From Halobacillus salinarum (lineage in GTDB: Bacteria; Bacillota; Bacilli; Bacillales; Halobacillaceae), in NCBI RefSeq assembly GCF_022919095.1, contig NZ_CP095073.1, positions 2,604,001 through 2,668,000 of the forward strand: a stretch of 64,000 nt of DNA, in the 5' to 3' direction. The notes beneath the pieces were generated by a model. It searched no databases. It saw nothing but the letters and a program-made list of their open reading frames with translations, and was not told the origin of the DNA. Made by a program: the position numbers and the translations under genes. Shown in pieces: positions 47,210 through 57,020 of the stretch; position 1 is the stretch's first letter; each line of letters opens with the position of its first letter.

Positions 47210-48253
47210 TTAAAAGTCGAGAGATTCCTGACTTTCTTCTTTCGCAGCTTCTTTTTCTTCAGCACCCTCTATCATCCCGTAGTGTTCCCGGATTAACTGT
47301 TTTACTTCCTGATAGATTTCTTCGTTTTCTTTAAGGAACTGCTTCGCGTTTTCTCTTCCTTGACCTAAACGCTCATCCTTATAGGAATACCATGAACCGC
47401 TCTTCTGAATTAGATCAAGGTCTGTTCCTATATCTACCAATTCTCCTTCTCTGGAGATTCCTTCGCCATACATAATATCTACTTCTGCTTGTTTAAAAGG
47501 TGGGGCAACTTTATTTTTTACCACTTTCAACCGGGTTTTATTCCCGACCATGTCATTCCCCTGCTTCAACGTTTCCGCCCGGCGGACTTCCAAACGTATG
47601 GAAGAATAGAACTTTAACGCACGTCCGCCTGGAGTGGTCTCAGGACTTCCGAACATCACACCCACTTTTTCACGAATCTGGTTAATAAAGATAGCGGTCG
47701 TTTTAGATTTACTAATTGCGCCGGAGAGCTTACGGAGCGCCTGCGACATTAAACGTGCTTGTAAACCGACATGGGAATCACCCATTTCCCCTTCAATTTC
47801 GGCCTTTGGTACAAGTGCGGCAACCGAATCAATAACGACCATGTCCACTGCACCGCTGCGGACCAGTGCTTCAGCTATCTCTAAAGCCTGTTCCCCCGTG
47901 TCCGGCTGGGAAAGAAGCAGTTCATCAATATTAACGCCAAGCCGTCTCGCATAAACCGGGTCAAGGGCATGTTCCGCATCAATAAAAGCAGCCTGGCCGC
48001 CTTGTCTTTGTGCTTCTGCAATAGCGTGCAGGGCGACTGTTGTTTTACCGGAGGATTCAGGGCCATATATTTCAACGATTCGACCGCGGGGATAACCACC
48101 AACCCCCAGTGCTACGTCCAGGGCAAGGGATCCACTGGGTACAGTGTTTACTTTCTGTTCAGCATTTTCCCCCAGCTTCATAATCGAACCTTTTCCGAAT
48201 TGCTTTTCAATTTGTCTTAGTGCCATATCTAACGCTTGCTTTCGATCACTCAT
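47210..48253 (-). CDS. recA: Recombinase RecA
   Basis: DNA strand-exchange protein and trigger of LexA self-cleavage. 347 residues. Walker A GPESSGKT at 64-71, Walker [11 protein letters not shown]2/MAW region intact, acidic C-terminal tail rich in Glu. AAGGGG precedes the ATG. SOS box upstream. Located between rny and cinA as in Bacillus. Confidence 0.98.
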   Translation of the reverse strand: MSDRKQALDMALRQIEKQFGKGSIMKLGENAEQKVNTVPSGSLALDVALGVGGYPRGRIVEIYGPESSGKTTVALHAIAEAQRQGGQAAFIDAEHALDPVYARRLGVNIDELLLSQPDTGEQALEIAEALVRSGAVDMVVIDSVAALVPKAEIEGEMGDSHVGLQARLMSQALRKLSGAISKSKTTAIFINQIREKVGVMFGSPETTPGGRALKFYSSIRLEVRRAETLKQGNDMVGNKTRLKVVKNKVAPPFKQAEVDIMYGEGISREGELVDIGTDLDLIQKSGSWYSYKDERLGQGRENAKQFLKENEEIYQEVKQLIREHYGMIEGAEEKEAAKEESQESLDF

Positions 48254-48282
48254 ACGATACCCCTTTCAAAATTTCTATCCTT

Positions 48283-48333
48283 ATCATAACTTGTTTTTTA
48301 TCGTTTGCCAACTAAAAAGCGAATAAATGTTCC
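48283..48333 (-). promoter_or_regulatory. recA promoter with SOS box
   Basis: TTGGCA (48306-48311) and TATGAT (48283-48288) with a 17-base spacer on the minus strand. Upstream, GGAACATTTATTCG (48320-48333) is a LexA box with one mismatch (GAAC-N4-ATTC). Confidence 0.78.
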
Positions 48334-48447
48334 CTTTTTTAATTTGAAAATGTGTACAGAATTTCAATTTTCTTTTACGTATAAATGAAATTCTGTACAC
48401 ATGATTATTGAAAATATTATTTATTAGTCACTTCTGCCATCAAATTT

Positions 48448-49689
48448 TCATCGATTTTTTAATAGATGGAACAACAATTCATACCCTTTGTTTACCGCCC
48501 GGCTGCGAATTTTGTCTCTGCTGCCGTCAAAATGGAATTTTTTCACCACAGGCTGCTCTTCCTGAACTTGAATCCCAATAAAGACGATACCAGGCTCATG
48601 ACCTTCACTAGGATCTGGACCTGCTGCTCCCGTGAAGCTTATAGACACATCGGATTCCAGAATGCTTTGAGCGTTCAAAGCCATTGTTTCTGCACATTCC
48701 CGGCTGATCGTTCCAAATTCATCGATAATAAATTTAGGAACTTCAATGACTTTATGTTTTGCTTCCGGTGTATAAGCGACCAGACTTCCCTGGCATACTT
48801 TTGAAGCACCAGGCAGAGAGATCAGTCCTTCAATAAATTTTCCACCTGTCAGGCTTTCAGCAGAACAAAGCGACATGTTTTCAGCTCGAAGCAGCTCTAA
48901 TACTTTACCGGCTATCGTGATTTCATCACTGCCATAGTAATACTCACCGACCCTGGATAGGATTATATTTTTCAACTCTCGAATTTGCTTCCGAACGTCT
49001 GATGGAGAGGACCCTGAGGCCGTTAATCTTAAAGCCACTTCTCCATTCCCCGCCAAGGGGGCGATTGTTGGATTGGTTTGTTTTTCAATAATATCGTAGA
49101 GCTCATGTTCAAGCGTGGATTCCCCAATGCCAATAAACCTCATCATTTCTGATGCAATTTCGGAATTCAGCTGAAACGTTTTCTGCAAATAAGGAAGCAC
49201 AAAATCCTCCATCAGCTTTTTCATTTCTCTCGGAACCCCGGGTAGAAAAATCCATACGCACCCTTCTTCTTCGACAGCCTGCCCGGGAGCCATACCTTCA
49301 GGGTTAGGAAAAACACGAGCGTTTTCAAACACTCGTGACTGTTTGCGGTTGTTCAACGTCATCTTTCTGTTGTTTCGCTGAAAATAGTCTTCGATTTTAG
49401 CCATCGACTGCTGATCTTCTACCAGCTTCTGCTTGATTATTTTTTGTGCAGCTTCTCTCGTCATATCATCATCAGTGGGTCCCAGACCTCCGGTGATCAG
49501 GACGATATCAGAACGTTCCCGGGCAATTTGAAACGTTTGCTGTACCCGTGCCATATTGTCTCCTACAACATTATGAAAGTACACAGGAACACCATAAGCA
49601 GCGAGTTTTTTGGAAATCCACTGAGCATTCGTATTGGCAATTTGGCCTAACAGCAATTCTGTTCCTACAGCGATAATTTCTGCCTTCAT
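48448..49689 (-). CDS. cinA: CinA-family protein
   Basis: A 413-residue two-domain protein: N-terminal MoCF-like domain (GTELLLGQIANTNAQ, TGGLGPTDDDMTREA) and C-terminal CinA amidase-type domain (SLCSAESLTGGKFIEGL, SFTGAAGPDP). Relatives have NMN deamidase and ADP-ribose pyrophosphatase activity; in B. subtilis the gene is late-competence linked, next to recA. Overlaps the pgsA stop by four bases (ATGA). Confidence 0.93.
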   Translation of the reverse strand: MKAEIIAVGTELLLGQIANTNAQWISKKLAAYGVPVYFHNVVGDNMARVQQTFQIARERSDIVLITGGLGPTDDDMTREAAQKIIKQKLVEDQQSMAKIEDYFQRNNRKMTLNNRKQSRVFENARVFPNPEGMAPGQAVEEEGCVWIFLPGVPREMKKLMEDFVLPYLQKTFQLNSEIASEMMRFIGIGESTLEHELYDIIEKQTNPTIAPLAGNGEVALRLTASGSSPSDVRKQIRELKNIILSRVGEYYYGSDEITIAGKVLELLRAENMSLCSAESLTGGKFIEGLISLPGASKVCQGSLVAYTPEAKHKVIEVPKFIIDEFGTISRECAETMALNAQSILESDVSISFTGAAGPDPSEGHEPGIVFIGIQVQEEQPVVKKFHFDGSRDKIRSRAVNKGYELLFHLLKNR

Positions 49690-50263
49690 TTGGAATCTCT
49701 CATAACATGCCAGTTTTTAGCGAAGTAGTCCCATCCTGACACTACGGTGATAAGAAGCGCAGCATATAATGCAATTAATCCAAGGGGAAAGTTCACATAA
49801 GAAAGCGGCCAATTATGCAATAACAATACTGAAACAGCGATGATCTGAAGCCATGTTTTCAGTTTTCCCATCTGGCTTGCCGCAAGGACACTGCCTTCCC
49901 CTGCTGCAACTAACCGCAGCCCTGTCACAGCGAACTCACGGCTGATAATGACAATCACAATCCATGCAGGGGCAAGCCCTATTTCCACAAGTAAAATAAG
50001 TGCGGCACTTACAAGCAGTTTATCTGCAAGCGGATCAAGAAATTTACCTAAATTAGTTACCAGATTGTACTTTCTTGCTATGTAGCCATCAATCCAATCC
50101 GTAGTGGATGCAAGAATAAACAAAATCGCTGCTGCAAGGTGGGCAATAGGAAGTTCACGGTCCCCCATAGGAACAGCCCCCAATTAAATGGTACACTCAT
50201 CAGGATGATAAACAGGGGGATTAAACAAATTCTTGACAGGGTGATTTTATTCGGTAAATTCAT
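49686..50263 (-). pseudogene. pgsA: Phosphatidylglycerophosphate synthase PgsA, frameshifted
   Basis: CDP-alcohol phosphatidyltransferase making PG-phosphate; essential in B. subtilis. The start MNLPNKITLSRICLIPLF and the part DWIDGYIARKYN ... GKFLDPLADK (the D-x2-DG-x2-AR-x7-G-x3-D-x3-D motif) are clear but in two frames. At 50177-50181 the minus strand has AATTGGGGGCT; one more G joins FNW to GAVPMGDRELPIAHL and gives 192 residues, the family length. ATG at 50263 follows GAGGAG. A probable homopolymer sequencing error, since loss of this enzyme should be lethal. Confidence 0.85.
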
Positions 50264-50289
50264 ACCAACACTCTCCTCATTTACAACAT

Positions 50290-50361
50290 AAGGCTGTCCT
50301 CGTGAATAGTAAACAAACGGCACGTCCATTCGTTTCTCCTATTCATGCAAAGGACAGCCTT
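50290..50361 (-). other. Long imperfect hairpin between rodZ and pgsA
   Basis: Arms AAGGCTGTCC-TCGTGAATAG (50290-50309) and CTATTCATG-CAA-AGGACAGCCTT (50339-50361) pair over about 20 positions with one wobble pair and a three-base bulge. No T tail follows, so it is not a standard terminator. It spans an AGGAG-preceded ATG at 50329, in frame with pgsA. Possible processing site, attenuator or leader-peptide control of pgsA. Confidence 0.5.
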
Positions 50362-50371
50362 CCTTCATTTC

Positions 50372-51316
50372 TTACTTGAATTTCAATAAAAATTTCTGGG
50401 TAACCAGCTGATCCGGGTTAATAGGGTATTCCACCTCTTGGTCATCGATCTTTACAGTCACCGCTTTAGCCGAACCGATTTTCACATAAACTTCCTTCTG
50501 ACCTTTCAAGTCAAAAGTAAGAGGGGAATCAGATTTCGAGTAAATCTTAGGTGGTGTTAAATTCTCTCCATTCTTCGGAGCGCTTACCTCCAGATAGGTT
50601 TGCCCTGAAATCTCTACGGTCAAACTGGACTCTTTAGCATTCTTTACTTCGAACGTATGCTCAGGAAAATTGCCGTTTCCTTGTTCCACGAGCTTTATTT
50701 CAGGCTTGGGTTGAGAATCTTCTTCCTGGTTCTTTTCATCAGAGGACTGTTCTTTATCCTCATCGTTCTGAGAATTGGAATCGCCGCTGTTATTCTCACT
50801 TTCTGAAGAATTCTGATCTGCGCTTGATCCATCACCGCTGTCATTTTGCGACTCCGGAACACTGACTTCATTTTCGTCTTTCGTTGAAGTAGGCTGGTCC
50901 TCATTGCCTCCTCCTTTAATCTGGGTGATAAATGCCCAAGCCACAAACAGCAGAAAAACAATGAGAACGACTGTCATGATCGTAGGAAATACTTTTGAAA
51001 TACCAGACGACGACTTGGAAGCAGACTCCCTGCTCGCTTTTTGTACACGGCTGTATTGCACGAGGTTTTCGTCTTCATATTCAGGAAGTTCGCTTTTATG
51101 TTCCTGCATGATTACTTCAGGATCCAACCCCACTGCTGACGCGTATTCACGTATAAATGCCCTCGTATAAAATTTTCCAGGAAGCACTTTAAAATCATTG
51201 TTCTCAATCGCCTGCAGATAGCGTTTTTGAATCTTTGTAATTTCCTGCACCTGCTCTAGCGGCATTTCCTTTTTTTCACGAGCCTCCCGTAAACGGGTCC
51301 CAATATCCATTTCCAT
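50372..51316 (-). CDS. rodZ: Cell-shape protein RodZ (YmfM)
   Basis: A 314-residue bitopic protein. N-terminal HTH (IGTRLREAREKKEMPLEQV, to ~85) that binds MreB filaments in RodZ; membrane span at ~115-135; a low-complexity outside linker (~140-205) rich in Ser, Asp, Glu, Asn; C-terminal DUF4115 beta domain (~205-314). The unusually acidic linker fits a salt-adapted host. Upstream of pgsA as in Bacillus. Confidence 0.9.
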   Translation of the reverse strand: MEMDIGTRLREAREKKEMPLEQVQEITKIQKRYLQAIENNDFKVLPGKFYTRAFIREYASAVGLDPEVIMQEHKSELPEYEDENLVQYSRVQKASRESASKSSSGISKVFPTIMTVVLIVFLLFVAWAFITQIKGGGNEDQPTSTKDENEVSVPESQNDSGDGSSADQNSSESENNSGDSNSQNDEDKEQSSDEKNQEEDSQPKPEIKLVEQGNGNFPEHTFEVKNAKESSLTVEISGQTYLEVSAPKNGENLTPPKIYSKSDSPLTFDLKGQKEVYVKIGSAKAVTVKIDDQEVEYPINPDQLVTQKFLLKFK

Positions 51317-51336
51317 GTCTAACCACCATCCATTAT

Positions 51337-52128
51337 TTAAAAATCAAACATGGAAAACCCATCATTCATCGGCATGCCTGGTTTTTCCACCGTTTCATAT
51401 GTGATCTCTTCTTCTTCATTATTTCTCAACTCGATAATATAATCGAAATCATCCATTTTATATTCCGTTTCCTGCACAAATATATCAGGATGTTCAATAA
51501 CTTTCGTCGCGGGAAGCCGCATGATTTCCCTGACTAACTGCCAGTGCTTTTCACTGGCTCTGCGAGCGGAAACAATACCGTCAATAATGTATAAGTTATC
51601 TTCACTGTATTCATCGTCAATCAATTGGTTTCTAACCGTCTGTTTCAATAAAGTGCTTGATACAAATAACCAGCGCTTATTTGCACATACACTAGCAGCT
51701 ACGACGGATTCAGTTTTCCCAACTCGCGGCATACCTCTTATACCAATGAGTTTATGGCCTTCTTTCATAAACAATTCGGCCATAAAATCAACGAGCAACC
51801 CAAGATCTTCCCGGTTGAAGCGGAAAGTCTTCCGGTCATCCACGTCGCTATGTATGTATCTGCCGTGTCGTACAGCTAAACGATCTCTGAGCTTCGGACG
51901 GCGCAATTTCGTTATTTTTATCGTATCCATTGTGTTTAATATGGATTTTAAACGGGTGATTTGTTCATCATCTTTACACAGTAGTAGCATTCCACGCAGG
52001 GAGTTCTCTACTCCATTTATCGTTACAATATTTATAGCCATCATACCAAGTAAGGAAGATATATCTCCAAGTAAACCCGGGCGGTTGTATTGTATTTCAT
52101 ATTCTAAATACCATTCCTTTTTTTCCAT
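51337..52128 (-). CDS. ymfK: DUF3388 protein YmfK
   Basis: A 263-residue protein: N-terminal ACT-like domain (YNRPGLLGDISSLLGMMAINIVTI, ~11-34) and a P-loop-like GMPRVGKTES near 138. This matches YmfK (DUF3388). Function unknown; ACT plus P-loop suggests a ligand-controlled nucleotide-binding regulator (inference). ATG at 52128 follows GAGGAG. Next to rodZ. Confidence 0.85.
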   Translation of the reverse strand: MEKKEWYLEYEIQYNRPGLLGDISSLLGMMAINIVTINGVENSLRGMLLLCKDDEQITRLKSILNTMDTIKITKLRRPKLRDRLAVRHGRYIHSDVDDRKTFRFNREDLGLLVDFMAELFMKEGHKLIGIRGMPRVGKTESVVAASVCANKRWLFVSSTLLKQTVRNQLIDDEYSEDNLYIIDGIVSARRASEKHWQLVREIMRLPATKVIEHPDIFVQETEYKMDDFDYIIELRNNEEEEITYETVEKPGMPMNDGFSMFDF

Positions 52129-52254
52129 TATACAACTCCTCAGGATTTTGTCGTAATTTGTCAAATGAGAAATTGAACCAGTAACGTCCTCCTACTATCA
52201 TAAATGATTTTAATTGTTAAGGAAAGGCTGTAAATGGGCTGAATGGAAAAAATA

Positions 52255-52291
52255 TAAAAAAACCGCACAAAATCATATTGTGCGGTTTTTG
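52255..52291 (-). terminator. Terminator after ymfJ
   Basis: Ten-base perfect stem AACCGCACAA/TTGTGCGGTT with a seven-base loop and a T tail on the minus strand. Confidence 0.9.
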
Positions 52292-52296
52292 TCGAA

Positions 52297-52557
52297 TTAA
52301 GCTTGATTTCCTTCGTTTTGTACTAGTTTGACCATCATTTTAGCGATGGCATGTTGTTCGTGATCATCTGCCACGTTCCAAAGTTCACGAAGAATAGTTT
52401 CCTGATCATTTTGTGCATCCACTTGTGTTGCTAAGTAATTCCCGATTTCAAAAGCAAGTTCGTTCACCGCACGATCACTCATTCCTTGTCCTTGTGCCTG
52501 GTGCAGACGGTCACCTAAGAAATCCTTCCAAGAATCAAAGTTTTCAAGAACAGACAT
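52297..52557 (-). CDS. ymfJ: DUF3243 protein YmfJ
   Basis: An 86-residue helical protein of the DUF3243 family (NFDSWKDFLGDRLHQAQ, GNYLATQVDAQNDQE, LRELWNVADD). Function unknown. ATG at 52557 follows GAGGAGG by eight bases. Ends in a strong terminator. Confidence 0.88.
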   Translation of the reverse strand: MSVLENFDSWKDFLGDRLHQAQGQGMSDRAVNELAFEIGNYLATQVDAQNDQETILRELWNVADDHEQHAIAKMMVKLVQNEGNQA

Positions 52558-52631
52558 TTCAGTTACCTCCTCATGGTAATTAATCATGATTAGTATGAGG
52601 AGGTAAAAACCATTTTATACATGCGAAGAAA

Positions 52632-53348
52632 TTAATTCCATCCTCCATTTACCTGGAAGGTATGCCCGGTAATATAAGAGGCTTTTGAACTTAACAGAAA
52701 TGCTATGGCTTCTGCCACTTCTATCGGTTTCCCAGCCCGTCCAACAGGAATATCTTCTTCAAGTTGATCGAGCTCCTCTTGTGAAAGCATCCCGTTCATT
52801 TTCGTATCTATGAGGCCCGGTGTCACAGTATTCACTCGTATTCCGCTTGGAGCAAGCTCTTTTGCCAGCCCTTTTACAAAACTGATTTGAGCACCTTTAA
52901 CTCCGCTGTAAGCGGCTTCCATACTGGCTCCTATTTCACCCCAAATAGAAGAAACGAACACTATGCTGCCTTGCTTACGCGAAATCATGGCAGGCAGAAC
53001 GTGCTGAGTAATCATCCACGGTCCTTTCATATGCTGGAAATACAACTGATCCATCTGTGATGGGTTCATATCCTGAAACTGGCCGCTCCAGTGACTTCCT
53101 CCTGCAAAAACGACCGCATCCCAATCAGTTTTTAATTGGGATAAAAATTTATCCACACCGTCCTGGTTTGATAAATCCCCCCGGATCGTGCCTGACAACT
53201 GACCAGCAGGAATGGCACGCTCCAGCTTGTGAATCGCACTAGCGTTTGAATGATAGTGGAGTCCTACCTGGCAGCCTTCTTCAGCGAGTAATTGAGCAGT
53301 CCTGCTCCCGATCTCACCGCTGCTTCCAATGATTAAACAGCTTCTCAT
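52632..53348 (-). CDS. ymfI: Short-chain dehydrogenase YmfI (FabG-like)
   Basis: A 238-residue SDR oxidoreductase. Cofactor motif GSSGEIG near residue 8; catalytic Ser in VFVSSIWG and YxxxK as YSGVK; conserved PG end loop VTPGLIDTKM. Likely NADP-dependent 3-oxoacyl reductase type; substrate unknown. Its ATG overlaps the ymfH stop (ATGA), giving translational coupling. Relatives of this cluster (AlbF-like peptidases plus SDR) raise a peptide-maturation possibility, not proven. Confidence 0.86.
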   Translation of the reverse strand: MRSCLIIGSSGEIGSRTAQLLAEEGCQVGLHYHSNASAIHKLERAIPAGQLSGTIRGDLSNQDGVDKFLSQLKTDWDAVVFAGGSHWSGQFQDMNPSQMDQLYFQHMKGPWMITQHVLPAMISRKQGSIVFVSSIWGEIGASMEAAYSGVKGAQISFVKGLAKELAPSGIRVNTVTPGLIDTKMNGMLSQEELDQLEEDIPVGRAGKPIEVAEAIAFLLSSKASYITGHTFQVNGGWN

Positions 53349-54634
53349 GACTGCTGGGGTTTCACCTGAAAGACAGCAATTGTATCTTCTTTTATCCATT
53401 GATTCACATATTCTTCAGCATCATTAGCAGTTAGTGATTCAATCGCTGGTAATACATCAAATAAATTTACTCCAATGAGATGGTAATGGACAAACTGATT
53501 TGCGATAAATTCCATTGAATTCAACGCTCTCATAAACTGACCGATCTTTTTTCGCTTCATTCTCGAAAAATCTTCTTCAGCGATTTTTTCGTTTTTTAAT
53601 TGGTGCAGCATTTCTTTGATCCTGTTCGCCAGTTCTTCTGGTTTCCTCGAATCGCCGCCAAGAATAGTAAATCCAAACTGCCGGTCAAGCTCTGTTTCAA
53701 ATTGAAAGCTGTCATCGATCAAATCATTTTTATAAAGCTCTTCATAATAGGCGCCGCTCTTTGAAAAATAATAATCCAGAATCATGCTGGAAAGCAGTTC
53801 AGCTTTCAATAATTCCTGTCCTGTTAATCCCTCTACATTTTCTTTTACCCCTACCATAGATTTCGCGGTTGTGACCGGCATTGTAATTGAATGCTCTTTT
53901 TTTGCAACGGTTGAAGGTTCTTCCGGATAGAACCGGTCGATTTGCGGCTGTTCAGCAAATTCCTTGCTCGCCTGATTCTCGCGAATTTGCTTCATCAAGG
54001 CTTCCGGCTCTATATTTCCAGCGATGAATAAAACCATATTGGAAGGGTGATAAAATGTTTCATAGCAGGTATAAAGATCATCTTTCGTAATCGTATTGAT
54101 AGAATCCACTGTTCCTGCAATATCCACTTTTACTGGATGTTCGTGATAAAGGCTTTGAATCGTGCCAAAAAAAGCCCTCCAGTCAGGCTGGTCATCATAC
54201 ATACGGATTTCTTGAGAGATGATCCCCTTTTCTTTTTCCACAGACTCTTCAGAGAAATAAGGGTCCTGAACAAAATCAAGCAGCGTCTGCACGTTCTTTT
54301 CAATCTCGCTCGTAGACGAAAATAAGTAGGCTGTTTTTGTAAAAGAGGTAAAGGCATTGGCCGATGCGCCTTGTCTCGTAAAGTCCTGAAAAACGTCTCT
54401 GTCCTCTTTTTCGAATAATTTATGCTCTAGAAAATGCGCAATTCCTTCAGGCACGGTTATTTTTTCATCTTTTCCGATCGGTGTGAAGGTTTGGTCGATG
54501 GAACCATAGTCGGTTGTGAAAATCCCAAAGGTCTTGGCCATTTCCGGTTTTGCTAGCAAAAAGACCTGCAGGCCATTATCCATCGTCTCTTTATAAACTT
54601 TTTCATTAAGCTGCTGGTATTCGAGTACTTCCAT
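53345..54634 (-). CDS. ymfH: M16-family zinc peptidase YmfH
   Basis: A 429-residue M16 (pitrilysin/processing-peptidase) protein with the inverted zinc motif HFLEH at 67-71 and the distal metal Glu in KGIISQEIRMYDDQP, so it should be the catalytic subunit. Cleaved substrate unknown. Two bases from ymfF, its inactive partner; together they would form the usual two-half chamber. Confidence 0.9.
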   Translation of the reverse strand: MEVLEYQQLNEKVYKETMDNGLQVFLLAKPEMAKTFGIFTTDYGSIDQTFTPIGKDEKITVPEGIAHFLEHKLFEKEDRDVFQDFTRQGASANAFTSFTKTAYLFSSTSEIEKNVQTLLDFVQDPYFSEESVEKEKGIISQEIRMYDDQPDWRAFFGTIQSLYHEHPVKVDIAGTVDSINTITKDDLYTCYETFYHPSNMVLFIAGNIEPEALMKQIRENQASKEFAEQPQIDRFYPEEPSTVAKKEHSITMPVTTAKSMVGVKENVEGLTGQELLKAELLSSMILDYYFSKSGAYYEELYKNDLIDDSFQFETELDRQFGFTILGGDSRKPEELANRIKEMLHQLKNEKIAEEDFSRMKRKKIGQFMRALNSMEFIANQFVHYHLIGVNLFDVLPAIESLTANDAEEYVNQWIKEDTIAVFQVKPQQS

Positions 54635-54636
54635 GG

Positions 54637-55923
54637 TTATTCCCCACCTTTTTCACTTGTTAAGAAATAAATGGTGTCTAATTCCACTTTGTTGGCCATA
54701 TCTATTACATCCTGTTTTGTTACTTCACGAATGTGGTTGATCAGTTTATCGGCCGGCATCTCAGCTCCTGAGAGCATTTGATGGTAAAGGATTTCAATTA
54801 AACCATTGGCATTGTCCATCGTTTCCTGTAATTGGTTGATCACCTGATGCTTAGTTTCCTCCACCTGTTCTTCAGAGAAATCCCCTTTTTTCATAGCTTC
54901 CATCTGGTCGAGAATGATTTCTTTCGCCTGCTTGAAATCTTTCGGGTCAATACCGCTGAATACGAGCAGAAGTCCTTTATGACTTTCAAACCTTGAAGCC
55001 GCGTAATAAGCAAGGCTGTGCTTTTCACGCACATTTAAGAACAGCTTTGAACTTGGAAAACCGCCAAATATGCCGTTGAAAACCTGAAGTGCATAGTAGT
55101 CTTCATCCCCAAACAACGTGTTCGTCCGGTAGCCGATATGAAGCTTACCTTGGTTCACATCTTCAGCTTCCGTAATTTCTTTCACTTTTTCGATTTCTTT
55201 ATGAAGAGATTTTTGGTCGTTATCCTCATTCCTGCGGTTCTTCTCTCTTTTAAACGTTCGGTCTGTTAATTCTTCAATATGAGAGACATCCACATCTCCA
55301 ATGACATAGACATCAAGCATGTCATTTTCAATCATCGTTTTGTAATAATCATAGAGGCTTTCAGCAGTAATGGACGAAAAGTCCTCTAAATAACCATGCA
55401 CGTGAAGAGAATACGGTTCATCCTTGCACATATGGTCCATTAACCTTAGATTTGCATAGGACATTTTGTCATCTTTAATAGAAGTAATTTTTTGCTCCAA
55501 GGTTTGCTTTTCCCGTTGAACAATTTCAGGGTCAAAACCTTGACCAACAGTTTTTGGATCAAATAATACTTCATGAAGCAGTTTAAAAGCTTCCTCCAGG
55601 ATGGGTTCATTATCCTTGAGGTAGGTTTCGTTTACAACTTCCATCCTGAAGCTGAGCACGTGGTTTTCTCCCTTTTTCGAACCATCACTGGATAAAGCTG
55701 TACCGTACAGATTCTCAAACGCACTTTGAAGAGTACGTATATTTGGATGGTTGTTCGTAGCTTTTTGCAGCACATGAGGAAGCAAAGCACGTTCAGTAAT
55801 CTTCTCTCGAAGCAATGGCCTTTTAAACTTCGCTACGATTGATATGGTTTTGTATTTTTTGCTAGGTAAAATATGTAGCCGATACCCTTCGTTATGCTTA
55901 ACGGATTCTTTTGTTATTTTCAT
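54637..55923 (-). CDS. ymfF: M16-like inactive partner YmfF
   Basis: A 428-residue M16-fold protein in which HxxEH is replaced: the matching region reads LLPHVLQKATNNHPN, so it lacks zinc ligands and is expected to be a structural or substrate-binding partner of YmfH. C-terminal half retains the GGFPSSKLFLNVREKHSLAYY loop. AGGAGG before the ATG. First gene of ymfF-ymfH-ymfI. Confidence 0.87.
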   Translation of the reverse strand: MKITKESVKHNEGYRLHILPSKKYKTISIVAKFKRPLLREKITERALLPHVLQKATNNHPNIRTLQSAFENLYGTALSSDGSKKGENHVLSFRMEVVNETYLKDNEPILEEAFKLLHEVLFDPKTVGQGFDPEIVQREKQTLEQKITSIKDDKMSYANLRLMDHMCKDEPYSLHVHGYLEDFSSITAESLYDYYKTMIENDMLDVYVIGDVDVSHIEELTDRTFKREKNRRNEDNDQKSLHKEIEKVKEITEAEDVNQGKLHIGYRTNTLFGDEDYYALQVFNGIFGGFPSSKLFLNVREKHSLAYYAASRFESHKGLLLVFSGIDPKDFKQAKEIILDQMEAMKKGDFSEEQVEETKHQVINQLQETMDNANGLIEILYHQMLSGAEMPADKLINHIREVTKQDVIDMANKVELDTIYFLTSEKGGE

Positions 55924-56022
55924 CTTCCATCCTCCTTATTTCTCTATTCTATTATGGTCAATCTTACTTCTATTCATCCACGAGGAACTAAGTCCTATGC
56001 TAAGGTATATGTAGCAAAAAGT

Positions 56023-56060
56023 AAAAAATTAAGCCCGGCACATTTGTACCGGGCAAAAAT
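56023..56060 (-). terminator. Terminator after nupQ
   Basis: GCCCGGTACA/TGTGCCGGGC type stem (GCCCGG core perfect) with a TTTTTTACT-like tail on the minus strand. Confidence 0.8.
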
Positions 56061-57020
56061 TCAACGATTTCCTTTCACGTAAGGTTCTCCGAGTGCTTTC
56101 GGCGCCTCTGCTCTGCCGATAAAACCTGCAAGAGCAAGAATAGTCAGCACATAAGGGGCAATTAAAAGAAAGATCGAAGGAACCTCAGACAATAACGGGA
56201 GGCTCGGCCCTACAATACTTAAACTTTGTGCAAAACCAAAAAACAAAGCGGCTCCAAGAGCTCCTAAAGGATGCCATTTGCCGAAGATTACAGCAGCAAG
56301 GGACATAAACCCTTGTCCAACAATCGTTGCGTGGGAAAAATTTAATGCAATCGTAAGAGCATAAACGGAACCGCCAAGGCCCCCTAAAGCTCCCGACAGC
56401 ATTACTGCAACGTAACGCATGCTGTAGACATTGATTCCATTCGTATCAGCAGCCATCGGATGTTCCCCTACTGACCGAAGACGGAGACCGAAGGGAGTTT
56501 TAAAAAGGATAAACCATACGAGACACGCTAAAGCGATCGCAACATAAGAAGTGATGTACATATTGGAGAAAAATAAATCTCCGATCACTGGTATTTTGCT
56601 TAAACCTGGAATGTTTGTTGTATAAAAAGGGCGTTCAACCATGTCTGTCTGACCTTTATCATACCACTGTTTAGTTAAAAACAACCCGATCCCAAGAGCA
56701 AGGAAGTTAATAGCCACACCGCTGACAACTTGATCTGCCCTGAAAGTAATGGAAGCAACTGCATGGACTAAGGCAAATATGGCTGAGACCACCATTGCAG
56801 CAATAATAGAAATCCAAGGTGTTGCCGCACCGAAAGTATCATAAAAAGCCAGGTTAAACACTACTCCGACAAACGCCCCCATGATCATTAGTCCTTCCAA
56901 GCCAATGTTAATGACTCCGGAGCGCTCACTAAACACGCCGCCTAGCGCAGTAAAAATAAGAGGGGAGGCAAAAAACAATGCCTGCGGAATGATCGATTGC
57001 AATATTTCAAAGAAACTCAT
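56061..57020 (-). CDS. nupQ: Nucleoside ABC transporter permease NupQ
   Basis: A 319-residue permease with 8-9 spans of the BPD-transp-2 class (sugar/nucleoside). EAA-like signature GVINIGLEGLMIMGAF near the N-terminus. With NupP it forms the channel of a guanosine-type importer. Directly follows nupP with no gap; last gene of the operon. Confidence 0.88.
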   Translation of the reverse strand: MSFFEILQSIIPQALFFASPLIFTALGGVFSERSGVINIGLEGLMIMGAFVGVVFNLAFYDTFGAATPWISIIAAMVVSAIFALVHAVASITFRADQVVSGVAINFLALGIGLFLTKQWYDKGQTDMVERPFYTTNIPGLSKIPVIGDLFFSNMYITSYVAIALACLVWFILFKTPFGLRLRSVGEHPMAADTNGINVYSMRYVAVMLSGALGGLGGSVYALTIALNFSHATIVGQGFMSLAAVIFGKWHPLGALGAALFFGFAQSLSIVGPSLPLLSEVPSIFLLIAPYVLTILALAGFIGRAEAPKALGEPYVKGNR

